Shown here: piece after piece, positions 22,630 to 31,843 of the stretch
Position numbering within the stretch: position 1 is the first letter of the stretch
How the letters are laid out: every line of letters begins with the position of its first letter
Virus record (IMG/VR): IMGVR_UViG_3300045996_001342
Location: 1 to 48,674 of that record
Length of the DNA: 48,674 bases
Strand: one strand, 5' to 3'
DNA from: a virus
The notes under the pieces: generated by a model
What the model saw: only the letters and a program-made list of their open reading frames with translations
Told to the model about the DNA's origin: nothing
Database searches by the model: none
Translations under genes and position numbers: made by a program

Positions 22630-24567
22630 ATGCCCCAATACATTAACTGTACCGTGAACTGGGCCGATAACAGCACCGGCTCCGCGCAGGATACCGGCCA
22701 GGAAGTTCAGATTTACACTGATAGCCCTAGCTTTGTCGCCAACGTACCTGTGGACTACTCAGCGGCGACTCACCCTTGGATGCGGCTTAGCCCTGTCGCA
22801 GCCGATGCTACGTCTACCTCATTCAGGCTAGAAGCTCCGGCGTCCGTCCTCAAGGTCCGGGTGCGGCAGTTCAATGACAACGGCTTTGGGCCTTGGTCTA
22901 ACCCGGCCGGAGAGTCCTTTAACCTTAGCTCAGCCGGGGGGGCCAACGTCCCGCTAGCGCCGTCCGCGGTAGGGTTTTCGATTAGCGGTGCCCCAGTCGA
23001 TCCCGCGCCGATCCCTGAAGACCCCGAACCTACGCCCCCGGTGACGGCGACGACCTACAGCTATGCGTCTCAGTACTCCGGATCGCAAGGTCAAAGCCAG
23101 TGGTCATACCGCGACACCAACGGCAATTTACTGACCTACTCGGCGGCAGAGAACAAGTGGAACGGCAACGAGCAGTACCTGTCTATTTGGAATAGCGGCT
23201 TCCATCACGGCTTTAACGGTACCCACGCCGGGCCTGTGCTTCGCTGGACGGCCCCCGCGGGCGGAACGGCTGTCATTACCGGCTACTTCAGAATGTATGC
23301 TTCCGGTGGGGGCGCGACGGCGATCATTAAACATAACGCCTCGACCATCTTTAGCCAGGCGATGAACAACAATACGACCGACTACCCGTACTCCGAAACG
23401 GAGGTCATGCTAGCCGGTGAGTACATCGACTTCATCCTAGACGAAGACTCCGTAGGGGTCAACAACAATACAATCCTGAACCCGTCGATTGCCTTTACGA
23501 CCGACGGAACTACCCCGGCTAACCCGGTCCTCGCTTCGTTGACTTCTACAGCTAGTCTAGATGTTGGTACGGTCACAAACCTAACACTGAACTTATCTAG
23601 CCAAGCCATCGGGGCGGCGTCAGTGTCCCTAGAAAGCAGCGATGCTACTAAGGCCACTGTGCCCGCGACGGTGACGGTTCCCTCGGGGGGCACGTCAGTT
23701 CTAGTGCCGGTCACGGCAATAGCGGCCGGATCTACGACGATTACAGCTAGCTACAATGACTCTGAGAAGACATCGGCTATCACAGTCACGACCCCGGTCA
23801 GTGGCGGTGTGTGGACGAATCTACCGAGCGGCATGACGCTTGTTACCGACTGCCCGTTTAGCGGCGGCTTCCCATCAGGGCAAGGATGGTACAACGTCTA
23901 TAATACGTTCCCCTTTGCGGCTCCGTCGATTTCAGGTACGCCTTTCAGCAGCCCGCACGTCCTAGACGTGGAAATGGCGGCAGGCTCCGGGTACGGAAAC
24001 GGCGAGTGGGGCGTGAACTTCACGTCTAGCCGCGAAGTCTATATGGGAATGTACTGGGCCACAAACTCCGGCTTCCAGGGCTATATAAACAACAATAATA
24101 AGACGGTATTCATCAGAAACCACGCCGGGGGATGTAACAGCTTCCTCGTCTGGCAAGGCGGCCAAGATCAGCCTAAGACGCTCAAATGGTACCAGCAGGA
24201 CATTGTTAATAATACCCACATTCCTACGGTGTTCAATACGAACTACCCGACGGATGGAACTGGGTGGTTTGAGCCCAATATTAATAGCACGGCATGCCGA
24301 GTGTCCGCGGGCTCCGGGTGGCACTTTGTTGAAGTCTACCTGAAAGCGAGCACGACAGCCTCGTCTCAAGACGGCATCGTGAAGTGGTGGGTCGATAGGA
24401 CGCTGTGCGGTAGCTATAACAACGTAAACGCAAGTCCTTCCGGGTATAACGAGTTTGTGATTACTCCTACCTGGGACAATCAACCAAACGCAAATGCCCC
24501 CTACAGGGACATGTCTAGAGCGTGGCACCACTACTACGACCATGTCTATATCGCACGAAGGGCCTAA
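22630..24567 (+). CDS. multidomain tail fibre / receptor-binding protein
   Basis: A 645-residue protein with a modular layout. Residues about 1-100 form a fibronectin-III-like domain (FRLEAPASVLKVRVRQFND). A proline-rich linker follows at about 118-138 (DPAPIPEDPEPTPPV), then a carbohydrate-binding-like beta domain (about 140-295). A bacterial Ig-like (Big) domain covers about 297-390 (ATVPATVTVPSGGTSVLVPV, then STTITASYND). The C-terminal ConA/lyase-like domain of about 250 residues is rich in aromatics (EWGVNFTSSREVYMGMYWA, then WHHYYDHVYIARR). It is the leading candidate for receptor binding or polysaccharide degradation. Confidence 0.7.
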   Translation: MPQYINCTVNWADNSTGSAQDTGQEVQIYTDSPSFVANVPVDYSAATHPWMRLSPVAADATSTSFRLEAPASVLKVRVRQFNDNGFGPWSNPAGESFNLSSAGGANVPLAPSAVGFSISGAPVDPAPIPEDPEPTPPVTATTYSYASQYSGSQGQSQWSYRDTNGNLLTYSAAENKWNGNEQYLSIWNSGFHHGFNGTHAGPVLRWTAPAGGTAVITGYFRMYASGGGATAIIKHNASTIFSQAMNNNTTDYPYSETEVMLAGEYIDFILDEDSVGVNNNTILNPSIAFTTDGTTPANPVLASLTSTASLDVGTVTNLTLNLSSQAIGAASVSLESSDATKATVPATVTVPSGGTSVLVPVTAIAAGSTTITASYNDSEKTSAITVTTPVSGGVWTNLPSGMTLVTDCPFSGGFPSGQGWYNVYNTFPFAAPSISGTPFSSPHVLDVEMAAGSGYGNGEWGVNFTSSREVYMGMYWATNSGFQGYINNNNKTVFIRNHAGGCNSFLVWQGGQDQPKTLKWYQQDIVNNTHIPTVFNTNYPTDGTGWFEPNINSTACRVSAGSGWHFVEVYLKASTTASSQDGIVKWWVDRTLCGSYNNVNASPSGYNEFVITPTWDNQPNANAPYRDMSRAWHHYYDHVYIARRA

Positions 24568-24570
24568 CCG

Positions 24571-25371
24571 ATGATCTACTTTGCCCAATACGGAACGGCC
24601 TGGACGCTCCGAGGGTACAAGCTGGTGTCTCAGTCTACCGGCCAGTACCAGGCGACGCCGACGCTGGCTTCGGGTGACTTCAAAATCGAAAAGGACGGAG
24701 GGGCCGCCGCTAACCTAGCGGCCCTTCCGACCGTCGAGCCTAGCGGTGGGACATCTATTTCCATCGCACTTAGCGCCTCGGAAATGCAATGCAGGCAAGC
24801 CGTAATTACGATGATCGACGCGGCAGGAGCGCAATGGTCCGATGATGCTATCCACATTTTTACTGTTGGTGACATCGCAGCTTACATGCCGTTCAATCTG
24901 TTCACTGGCGCTGTGGCACTGTCTGCGGCTAGTCAGAGCGGTGTAGTTGCCGCGATATGGGACGCCCCAAGGGCGCTGCATTCGACGGCGGGAACCTTTG
25001 GCGAAGGCGCAGCCTCGGTCATAGGCGAAGTCGGTTCTATTGCCGAAGACGGCATTACCGCAGCGTCATTTGCCGACGATGCGATCACAGCCGATGCACT
25101 GGCGACTGACGCTTTTACATCAGACGCTTTAGCGGCTTCAGCCGTGAACGAGCTAGCAGATGGATTGCTAGACCGGGCTGACGCTATCGAAACCGGCCTG
25201 ACCGTGCGGCAGGCGATGCGCTTAGGCGCAGCGGCCGACGCCGGAGCTTTGGAAGGCGCGGACTCAGGCGAGATCATCATAAAGAACGCCGTTGTTGGAG
25301 ACAAAGACCGGATTACGTCTTCGACCGACGAGCACGGAAACAGGCTAGCCGTTACTCTAGACCTAACCTAG
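24571..25371 (+). CDS. tail fibre-associated protein
   Basis: A 266-residue protein. The N-terminal domain (about 1-100) is a beta structure found in phage tail proteins (RGYKLVSQSTGQYQATPTLA and ISIALSASEM). The middle has a short-period repeat (DGITAASFADDAITADALAT, then DAFTSDALAASAV) that probably forms a fibrous helical bundle. The end (VVGDKDRITSSTDEHGNR) is typical of such proteins. Likely a fibre shaft or connector. Confidence 0.65.
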   Translation: MIYFAQYGTAWTLRGYKLVSQSTGQYQATPTLASGDFKIEKDGGAAANLAALPTVEPSGGTSISIALSASEMQCRQAVITMIDAAGAQWSDDAIHIFTVGDIAAYMPFNLFTGAVALSAASQSGVVAAIWDAPRALHSTAGTFGEGAASVIGEVGSIAEDGITAASFADDAITADALATDAFTSDALAASAVNELADGLLDRADAIETGLTVRQAMRLGAAADAGALEGADSGEIIIKNAVVGDKDRITSSTDEHGNRLAVTLDLT

Positions 25372-25380
25372 GAGGCCCCA

Positions 25381-25647
25381 GTGTGGTCACAGCATTGGGC
25401 TTCTAGGTACTGGACAACGCGCTACTGGGCCAAACCTAGTACATCTTCTGTCGCCGGGGCTTGCGGGCCTTACGGCGACGGAACGTTGTACGGCGACGGC
25501 AGACTCTACTGCTCTACGTCTTCACGACGGGGGGCCTTTGCAATTCGATACGACGCGGTATTCCATTATGTCAGTATCCGGATTCAGTCAACCGGCCGGT
25601 TTGTCCTCGACTCCATACTCCCTCTAGTTCGCATCAAAAAAGTCTAG
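25381..25647 (+). CDS. small hypothetical tail-region protein
   Basis: A GTG start with AGGAGG upstream; 88 residues, aromatic-rich head (SQHWASRYWTTRYWAK), two related GPYGDGTLYGDG units and a beta-rich end. Glycine-aspartate repeats of this kind occur in small tail proteins. Not recognised. Confidence 0.5.
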   Translation: MWSQHWASRYWTTRYWAKPSTSSVAGACGPYGDGTLYGDGRLYCSTSSRRGAFAIRYDAVFHYVSIRIQSTGRFVLDSILPLVRIKKV

Positions 25648-25659
25648 ATAAGGTATCTG

Positions 25660-26388
25660 ATGGCAGATTTAATGAACGGCACCAGCACCTGGGCGGCTGG
25701 TACCGTGGACTCCGCAACGACTCTGCATAACGGAGTCGATGAAAAGCGGGCCGAGCATATCAATGGCCCGGCTGCGGCCGTCGTAGCTATCGAAGGCAAG
25801 CTAGGCTCAGCGGCTAGCTTGATTGGCACGAAAGCAGACCTAGCCACTAGGCTAGCCGTAGGTATCGCAGCCAGCGGACGGCTTACGTCTGCGGAAGCAG
25901 GCGATATTTGCATATCCGCCCGGTCGTCGAAGTCCGGCTGGGTCATTTGCGACGGAGCAGCCCATAGCCGATCTACGCTATCGGAACTGTTCGCGGCTAT
26001 TGGAACGGCTTACGGAGTCGGTGACGGAAGTACTACCTTCAACGTCCCGAACTTCCAGGGCCGTAGCCCGATGGGCGCGGGAACTGGCGCAGGCGGCGGA
26101 ACAAGTGGCACCGGGGCTATTACTGGCTCTGATGCTCTAACGGTTTTAGCCGTCGGCGGATTCAGAGGCGCGGAAACCCATCTACTCACGGCGGCCGAAA
26201 GTGGATTGCCCGCACATACGCACACGATTGCGACCGGGGCGAGCGGTGGAACCGGCGTCATACCAGCCAACACGGCTAACGCCGTAGGCGAGAGTGCGGC
26301 CACTCAGCTAAACAGTGCCGCTGCTGCATCTAGTGCGCACAACACGGTACACCCGGTTCTAGGCGTGAATTTCTTTATTAAGATTTAA
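25660..26388 (+). CDS. tail-collar domain fibre tip protein
   Basis: A 242-residue protein. Residues about 80-130 are a phage tail-collar domain (ARSSKSGWVICDGAAHSRS, then TTFNVPNFQGRSPMGAG). The C-terminal part has the matching HTH repeat of such tips (GLPAHTHTIATG, then SAHNTVHPVLGVNFFIKI), which in T4-like tips coordinates iron through HxH motifs. N-terminus LHNGVDEKRAEHINGPAAAV may anchor it. Probably the distal host-contact protein. Confidence 0.8.
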   Translation: MADLMNGTSTWAAGTVDSATTLHNGVDEKRAEHINGPAAAVVAIEGKLGSAASLIGTKADLATRLAVGIAASGRLTSAEAGDICISARSSKSGWVICDGAAHSRSTLSELFAAIGTAYGVGDGSTTFNVPNFQGRSPMGAGTGAGGGTSGTGAITGSDALTVLAVGGFRGAETHLLTAAESGLPAHTHTIATGASGGTGVIPANTANAVGESAATQLNSAAAASSAHNTVHPVLGVNFFIKI

Positions 26389-26405
26389 CCGAGTCGAGGC
26401 AAACG

Positions 26406-27257
26406 ATGGGCTTCTTCAGTGGCGGTAAGTCAGAGCAGCGGACAGACGCATTTAGCGGACTCCGAGGCAATGACATGTCCGGCTATAACGCCTTGCTGGC
26501 TAGAACGCCGGGCGACGTAAACTTTTTAACGAATAGCCTCCAAGACCGTACTAGGAACACGAACCCGTTTAACCTGAATAGCCAAGGTTTTATGGCTAGC
26601 CAGATGGAGGGCGTGAACCAGCTCGGTAAGAATATGTTTGCCGACGTATCTAGCAACTATGCGATGCGCGGCTTGAGCAACCCTCAGAACGTCAGTGGCG
26701 TCGTTGGATCCGCATTGACACAAGCGAGTCCTGCTCTGATGGGCATGATTCAGCAAAACGAGGTTGCTAACCAGAACGAAGTATCTAACAGGTTTGCCGC
26801 ATTGAATCAGGCCATGCAGCTCTATCCAGGCTTGCTAGGGCAAGAGAGCCATTCGGTGCAAAAGACAACGTCCCCCCAGCTGGGTTACACGCTGGGTAGC
26901 AGCTTCTTTAATACCCTCGGATCGAAGGCCGCAGAATCGCTATTTAACGCGGGCAGCGCAGGGGCTGGCGGAGCCGGAGCCGGTGGCGCAAGCGCAGCCG
27001 GTGGTGGCGCGGCCTTATTCTGTTGGATTGCGGAAGCGGTATACGGACCCCAGGCGCTAGAGACACATCTAGCTAGGTGGTACGTCAATAACGTTTTACC
27101 GTTGTCCGTGGCAGGCCGGGCGTTTAGAGCCTGGTACGCAAAGCATGGAAAGCACGTTGCCGACATGGTCACGAAGTCTCCGAGTCTCAAGGCTAAGGTT
27201 AAGCCGGTCTTCGACAACATGGTTCACAAGGCGACCGTCCTTCTACGGGGGTTCTAA
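26406..27257 (+). CDS. putative internal virion / ejection protein (CFI-box-like end)
   Basis: A 283-residue protein. The first half is polar and Asn/Gln-rich with predicted helices. A Gly/Ala-rich flexible hinge follows (GAGGAGAGGASAAGGGA). The C-terminal part begins FCWIAEAVYGPQALETHLAR and resembles the CFI-box C-terminal domain seen in many phage virion proteins. It precedes two long proteins of ejection type. Probably carried inside the capsid or neck; no enzyme motif. Confidence 0.6.
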   Translation: MGFFSGGKSEQRTDAFSGLRGNDMSGYNALLARTPGDVNFLTNSLQDRTRNTNPFNLNSQGFMASQMEGVNQLGKNMFADVSSNYAMRGLSNPQNVSGVVGSALTQASPALMGMIQQNEVANQNEVSNRFAALNQAMQLYPGLLGQESHSVQKTTSPQLGYTLGSSFFNTLGSKAAESLFNAGSAGAGGAGAGGASAAGGGAALFCWIAEAVYGPQALETHLARWYVNNVLPLSVAGRAFRAWYAKHGKHVADMVTKSPSLKAKVKPVFDNMVHKATVLLRGF

Positions 27258-29309
27258 GTGGCTCTATTCTCACCTTTAGACCTGATTAACGGCAACATTG
27301 AGCCGGGGTCTATGCAGTTCGACCCGGCGGGCTACTTCAAAGTTCTTGGCAAAAGTCTAGGGCTAGGCGGAGCTACGCCAGACGGCATTGTGCCGCCAGA
27401 CGCAACGACTATGCCCCCGGCCGGAATTACGAACCTAGGCATTATGCAAGAGAAGCCGGGGACTCAGTTTATGCAAAACCCCGGCGGGTGGCTCGCTGAA
27501 AAGCTGGGCCAATCGACGACCAGCCAGGCCGAACACGAAATGCGAATGCAGAACGGGCAGCCGACGGACGGCTTGCCGTCTTTGTCGCATAACGCCCCTC
27601 TCAGAGATCCTAGCCTAGGCAAATGGGACAACCTGAGCCTAGACGAAGCCCTTGGGGGGCATATAGTAGACCCGGTGAAGCAGAAGGCGCAAGAGTTCGA
27701 TACCGAGGAAAAGTCAAAGGCCGAGGAAGAAAAGAATAATAAGATCGTACCGCCTGAGCTAAAGGAAGTCGCTAAGGAAGGCAAGGTCAAAGACCTGGAT
27801 ATGAGCACGATGCTCAAGCTCATTCCCCAGGGTATTAACCCTCTGACCGACCCTAAGAAGTTCCTCTCCTATTTCGACGCGACGGCTGAGCAGAACAATA
27901 TCGCTCGGTCGTGGGGTCCTCTAGAGGGAATCAGAAACCTTATTTCTGACGACGCCCACGCGTTGCGGGCACGCCAGCAAGGCTTGCTCCAGGTTGGAAC
28001 GTTTCTTACTCAGAAGATCCTCGAAAACGACGCATCTAGACTAGGTGCCCCCAAAACAGCGGGCGACGTATCCAGCCTAGGCGGGATGGTGCCCCTGACC
28101 CCCGGCCAGCAGCAACAGAAGATCGAAGCGCCTACGGCCCCCGGTATGGTTGGCCCAGGCCAAGGGATTCAGGACCCGAACGTCCAGCTTCAGCCGTGGC
28201 AGCAAGACCAGGCTATGAACGTACTGAAGTCTCTGGCAGGCGGCCATGTGATGCAGGACCAAGGGCAGATCGTGCCTACCAGCCTGGTTGCTCAGCAAGG
28301 CCGGGCAATTCAGCCGCAGATGGCCGTAGAGCTAGACCGAGCGGCTAGAGCGCCATACGACCAGGACATTCAGCCGTTTAGTAGCCCTGTGCCGGTTGCG
28401 GCCCTAGACAAGGTAATCGGTGAACGTGCCTCGATGGCGCGGGACGCGGCGAAGGACAAGCGAGCCTCAGAGAAAGGCCCCGAGGTCGAGAAACGCCTAG
28501 AAGCATTGGCCTTGGTAGAGAGCCAGAAGAAGTACGGCAAGTCTATGTCGTACACACAGCTAGCCGCGCAAGACCCGGATCTAGCAGGCCGACTCTATAA
28601 GCAAGCGCACGTAGACGAGCCTAAAGAAGTCTATGCAGCCGAAGAACTAATGCGTAGGCAAGGCCAGGTTGCCGTTGCTGGGCCTGTTGTCACAGCCCAG
28701 GAAGAAGCGAAGCGCGACCAGCCGATAGCCGAGCCGCAGCTATGGCGCGACCCGTATACCGGGAAAGCCGCCAGCGCGACTATGACGACCCGGCAAGCCC
28801 AAGAGCAAAAGCTTGTGAAGCTACGGCCGGATCAAGTCGAAACGGTGAACCAGCTAGCGACGATTGACGAAGGGCTAGAGAGGGTCAAGGAAATCTCTAA
28901 GAGGATCCTCCGTCCTGAAAAGGGCAGTTTAGCGGCGAATACGCTATCCGCATTAGGGCAAACGGCCTATCTGGCAATGCTTAGAATGTCCGGCAACAAG
29001 GACATTGTAGAGCTAGACCAGCGCATTACCATGCTGACAGCGCCGTTGGTCAAGGCTCAAGGTGACACAGCTAACATTGCGGTGGCTGAGCGCGAAATGA
29101 TTAAGCAGGCGCTAGTCAATAACCAAGCGAGCGCCGAGGCGGTCGTAAGTAACCTCGAAGGACTGCAAGAGTCGATTAAGAAAGCTCGCGGCATGATGGG
29201 CTTTGGTGACGTTCGGGAACTGGTCGAGCGCATGCTAGACGCAGGGATGAACGAAGCCGAGATCCGTAAAGCCTTGGATAAAAAGGGTTTACTGAAAAAG
29301 AAGAAATAA
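27258..29309 (+). CDS. large internal virion (ejection) protein
   Basis: A GTG start directly after the previous stop; 683 residues, hydrophilic and mostly helical, Gln/Pro-rich in the middle (DPNVQLQPWQQDQAMNVLKS). There is a coiled-coil stretch near 150-175 (EFDTEEKSKAEEEKNNK) and a helical C-terminus with a lysine-rich end (KKGLLKKKK). No lysozyme or transglycosylase motif is visible. Size, position between fibre and lysis genes, and its partner downstream suggest a DNA-ejection protein like those of P22/T7-type phages. Confidence 0.6.
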   Translation: MALFSPLDLINGNIEPGSMQFDPAGYFKVLGKSLGLGGATPDGIVPPDATTMPPAGITNLGIMQEKPGTQFMQNPGGWLAEKLGQSTTSQAEHEMRMQNGQPTDGLPSLSHNAPLRDPSLGKWDNLSLDEALGGHIVDPVKQKAQEFDTEEKSKAEEEKNNKIVPPELKEVAKEGKVKDLDMSTMLKLIPQGINPLTDPKKFLSYFDATAEQNNIARSWGPLEGIRNLISDDAHALRARQQGLLQVGTFLTQKILENDASRLGAPKTAGDVSSLGGMVPLTPGQQQQKIEAPTAPGMVGPGQGIQDPNVQLQPWQQDQAMNVLKSLAGGHVMQDQGQIVPTSLVAQQGRAIQPQMAVELDRAARAPYDQDIQPFSSPVPVAALDKVIGERASMARDAAKDKRASEKGPEVEKRLEALALVESQKKYGKSMSYTQLAAQDPDLAGRLYKQAHVDEPKEVYAAEELMRRQGQVAVAGPVVTAQEEAKRDQPIAEPQLWRDPYTGKAASATMTTRQAQEQKLVKLRPDQVETVNQLATIDEGLERVKEISKRILRPEKGSLAANTLSALGQTAYLAMLRMSGNKDIVELDQRITMLTAPLVKAQGDTANIAVAEREMIKQALVNNQASAEAVVSNLEGLQESIKKARGMMGFGDVRELVERMLDAGMNEAEIRKALDKKGLLKKKK

Positions 29310-30823
29310 TGAGCAATCGCAAGAAGGCAGACGCAATCCTAGCCGAGCTAGGGCTAGGTGAAGCGGAAGACGAGCCGACACCGAAGAACCCGCGGCCGAA
29401 GCAAATGCCGACGGGCGAAGCTCCGGTAGACGAGGGAGCCAACGCGCAGAGAGCCCAAAAGCTTCTAGATGACCTAGAGCTAGAGGGTGCGCCGAAGACC
29501 GGATTTGAAGAGACCGAAGCGAGCAAAAATGCCCGGCAGAACGCAGTAGGTTGGAAGGGCGCTGCCCTACCGGCCGCTGGCGCTGCCGCTGGCATGTTTG
29601 CCGGGCCTGCTTTACTTGGCGGGGCTATGGGCGCGTCTGGCGCGGCTCTGCTGGGAGAAATGGCCGGGGGCGGTCTAGGAGAGTTAGCGAACCAGTCGCT
29701 AGGGATTACCGAGCCGAGCAATACCGCCTTAGCTCTCAATACCCTGTCGCCAGTAGTCGGCCGTGCGGCCGCAGGGGCGATCCAGCATGCCCCCCGACTC
29801 TTGCCTAACTCGGTCTATGCGATCCGTGCTGGGCTGGTCGATAGGGCTATGGAGGCCCCAGGGAAGCATATCGTGGCTCCGGACTCTGCGTCTCTGTACG
29901 CCGGGATTCCTAAAGCCGGTCAGCCGGGCTCATTTAGCATTACGTCCATGCCAGAGACCGAGCAGACAATAAAAGGTCTACGGAGCGAGATTCAGAACCC
30001 TACGAGCCCCCTTTCCACAGTGACGCATGGGCCGACGATTCAGCCCATGATGGATTCAATAGAGCAGAACTTGCACGGCTCACCGGCACAGTTCGGCAAC
30101 GTCCCAGCGGGGCACCCTCAGACTGGGAAGTTCTCATTGCCTACCGGGCTGCCACAGTCGCAGCAAATGACGCAGGCGATGAAAGCCCCAGGCTATGAGT
30201 TTGAAGACGCGATTAAGCTCAGCCAGGGCCTAGGGAAGCTTATTGCAGATACACCCGATGGGGCGAAACGGGGGGCATATAGGCAGCTCTATAGGTCCGT
30301 GATGACTGACCTAGAGAACCTGCCGAGACCAGCCGGATCTAGCGTCGATCAGTGGAACCAAGCTAGGTCGGCCTATAAGAAGGAAATTGCTAAGAGCGAC
30401 CTTACCGAGGCGATTGAGAAGGCTACTGCCCCCAAAGAAGGCGTCAATCAGCTCAACGCCGACCAAGTCCTAAAGTTCATTCAACAGAACAAAGAGTTCC
30501 GGAAGCGCATCGACCCGAAGGAACTAGCCGCCCTAGAAAAAGACTTTCAGAACATGGCGAGCTTTACCGGCAAGCGGTCCAACAAGCTGCTTACCATCAT
30601 GGCCGGTGCGTTTCTAGGCGGTGGCGGAGTCGGTGGCGCGGCCGCCGGGTACGTGGCTGCCGATGTTCTGGCGGCGGCTCTGATGAAGCCAGGCGTTAGA
30701 AAAGCTCTAACGAAGTTCGTAACCGCCAAAGGCGGCAAAGCAGGCCAAGACGCCGGGGCAATTCTAGCGGCCGCAGCCTCCGGAGCCCTAGGCAACGACC
30801 CCAACTACGACGAGGAACACTAA
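29309..30823 (+). CDS. putative DNA-ejection protein with membrane-active segments
   Basis: A 504-residue protein. An acidic N-terminus is followed at about 85-135 by a Gly/Ala-rich hydrophobic stretch (ALPAAGAAAGMFAGPALLGG) and another at about 428-455 (GAFLGGGGVGGAAAGYVAAD). These resemble amphipathic or membrane-inserting segments of ejection proteins. The middle is soluble and helical. It overlaps the gene before it by one base (TAATG). No enzymatic motif. Function is inferred from composition and order. Confidence 0.6.
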   Translation: MSNRKKADAILAELGLGEAEDEPTPKNPRPKQMPTGEAPVDEGANAQRAQKLLDDLELEGAPKTGFEETEASKNARQNAVGWKGAALPAAGAAAGMFAGPALLGGAMGASGAALLGEMAGGGLGELANQSLGITEPSNTALALNTLSPVVGRAAAGAIQHAPRLLPNSVYAIRAGLVDRAMEAPGKHIVAPDSASLYAGIPKAGQPGSFSITSMPETEQTIKGLRSEIQNPTSPLSTVTHGPTIQPMMDSIEQNLHGSPAQFGNVPAGHPQTGKFSLPTGLPQSQQMTQAMKAPGYEFEDAIKLSQGLGKLIADTPDGAKRGAYRQLYRSVMTDLENLPRPAGSSVDQWNQARSAYKKEIAKSDLTEAIEKATAPKEGVNQLNADQVLKFIQQNKEFRKRIDPKELAALEKDFQNMASFTGKRSNKLLTIMAGAFLGGGGVGGAAAGYVAADVLAAALMKPGVRKALTKFVTAKGGKAGQDAGAILAAAASGALGNDPNYDEEH

Positions 30824-31156
30824 ATGAACCGTAGCCCTAGAGTGCGAACCCTTCCGGTAGCCTCGAATATTACAACGAACACGACGACCGATGCTGTTGA
30901 ATGTGAAAGCCCGGAACCCAGGACAGCCTTTGCCAGGATCCAAGGAACCGGCGCGATTGCACAGACACTAAAGCTGTATGGCAATCTGACCGAATCGACC
31001 GACGACGGAGTCCTGCTAGCGACCTTTACCTTGTCCGGAACTACTAAAGTCTCTGAAGCCGTAGGATCTCTTTCAGCGCCCTATAAATACTACTACGTCG
31101 AAACGACAGCGACAAGTGGCACAGGCTGCCGCGGCAACGTTTATCTAATTTACTAA
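30824..31156 (+). CDS. hypothetical beta-rich virion protein
   Basis: A 110-residue protein built of short strands (FARIQGTGAIAQTLKLYGNL, then LLATFTLSGTTKVSEAVGSL, then YKYYYVETTATSGT). This is the pattern of small phage proteins that often accompany glycan-binding virion proteins. It directly follows the ejection gene. Confidence 0.6.
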   Translation: MNRSPRVRTLPVASNITTNTTTDAVECESPEPRTAFARIQGTGAIAQTLKLYGNLTESTDDGVLLATFTLSGTTKVSEAVGSLSAPYKYYYVETTATSGTGCRGNVYLIY

Positions 31157-31162
31157 GGAGCC

Positions 31163-31843
31163 ATGATGCCAGTAGTAGCGACAGCCGCAGCGGGCCTTCT
31201 GCCCGGCAGAAATAAGCTTTACGACTACAGAACGTGTGTCCAGCTACAAGACGACTTTCTTTCTGGCGGTAACACTACCGCAGTTGTCGGTGCCCTCGGG
31301 TGGCATTTCGTGGGCGGGGTCTATGCCGTACAAGCCAGCGAAGCGGGGCATCCTGGCATTGGTCGCCGCAATACCACGGCTGCCAGCGGTACGGTCTCGT
31401 ACACGATCCTGAACAACACAAAACAGGACATACTCACAGCGGGGCCACTCGATCTGCTATGGGTTGCCCGCCTGAACGATATTGACGCCAACACTACAGC
31501 AAGGGTTGGAGCGGGGTATCTAGTCAATCTTGCTCAACCTACTAATGGGCAGTACTTTGAAAAGCTAGACGCAGATACGAACTGGTTTTGCGTTACTAGG
31601 GCGGCCGGTGTACAGACCAGAACAGACACAGGCGTCGCTGTAAATACCGCGTTTCACACATTCAGTATTATCAGAACGGGCTCGTCCGTCCGGTTCGAGC
31701 TGGACGGCGTCGTGGTAGCCACGCACACGACCCACATTCCAAGCCAAGCTCTGACGCCTGCTATACAGATTATCAATAGCGCAGCGGCCGATAAGACAAT
31801 TGACCTAGATTACTTCGAGCTTGAGTATGAAGTGAGCCGTTAA
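31163..31843 (+). CDS. concanavalin-like virion protein
   Basis: A 226-residue protein with the ConA-like/lectin pattern: CVQLQDDFLSGG at the start, WVARLND, then FHTFSIIRTGSSVRFELDGV and the closing LTPAIQIINSAA, DLDYFELEYEVSR. Such domains in phages bind or cut surface polysaccharides. AAGGAG precedes the ATG. With the following gene it may form a glycan-degrading unit. Confidence 0.65.
   Translation: MMPVVATAAAGLLPGRNKLYDYRTCVQLQDDFLSGGNTTAVVGALGWHFVGGVYAVQASEAGHPGIGRRNTTAASGTVSYTILNNTKQDILTAGPLDLLWVARLNDIDANTTARVGAGYLVNLAQPTNGQYFEKLDADTNWFCVTRAAGVQTRTDTGVAVNTAFHTFSIIRTGSSVRFELDGVVVATHTTHIPSQALTPAIQIINSAAADKTIDLDYFELEYEVSR

Noticed and set aside
22000-24600. Long minus-strand frames over the fibre genes (for example 23962-24588)
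   Set aside because: They are mirror frames produced by GC-rich codon bias, lack ribosome sites and match no family.
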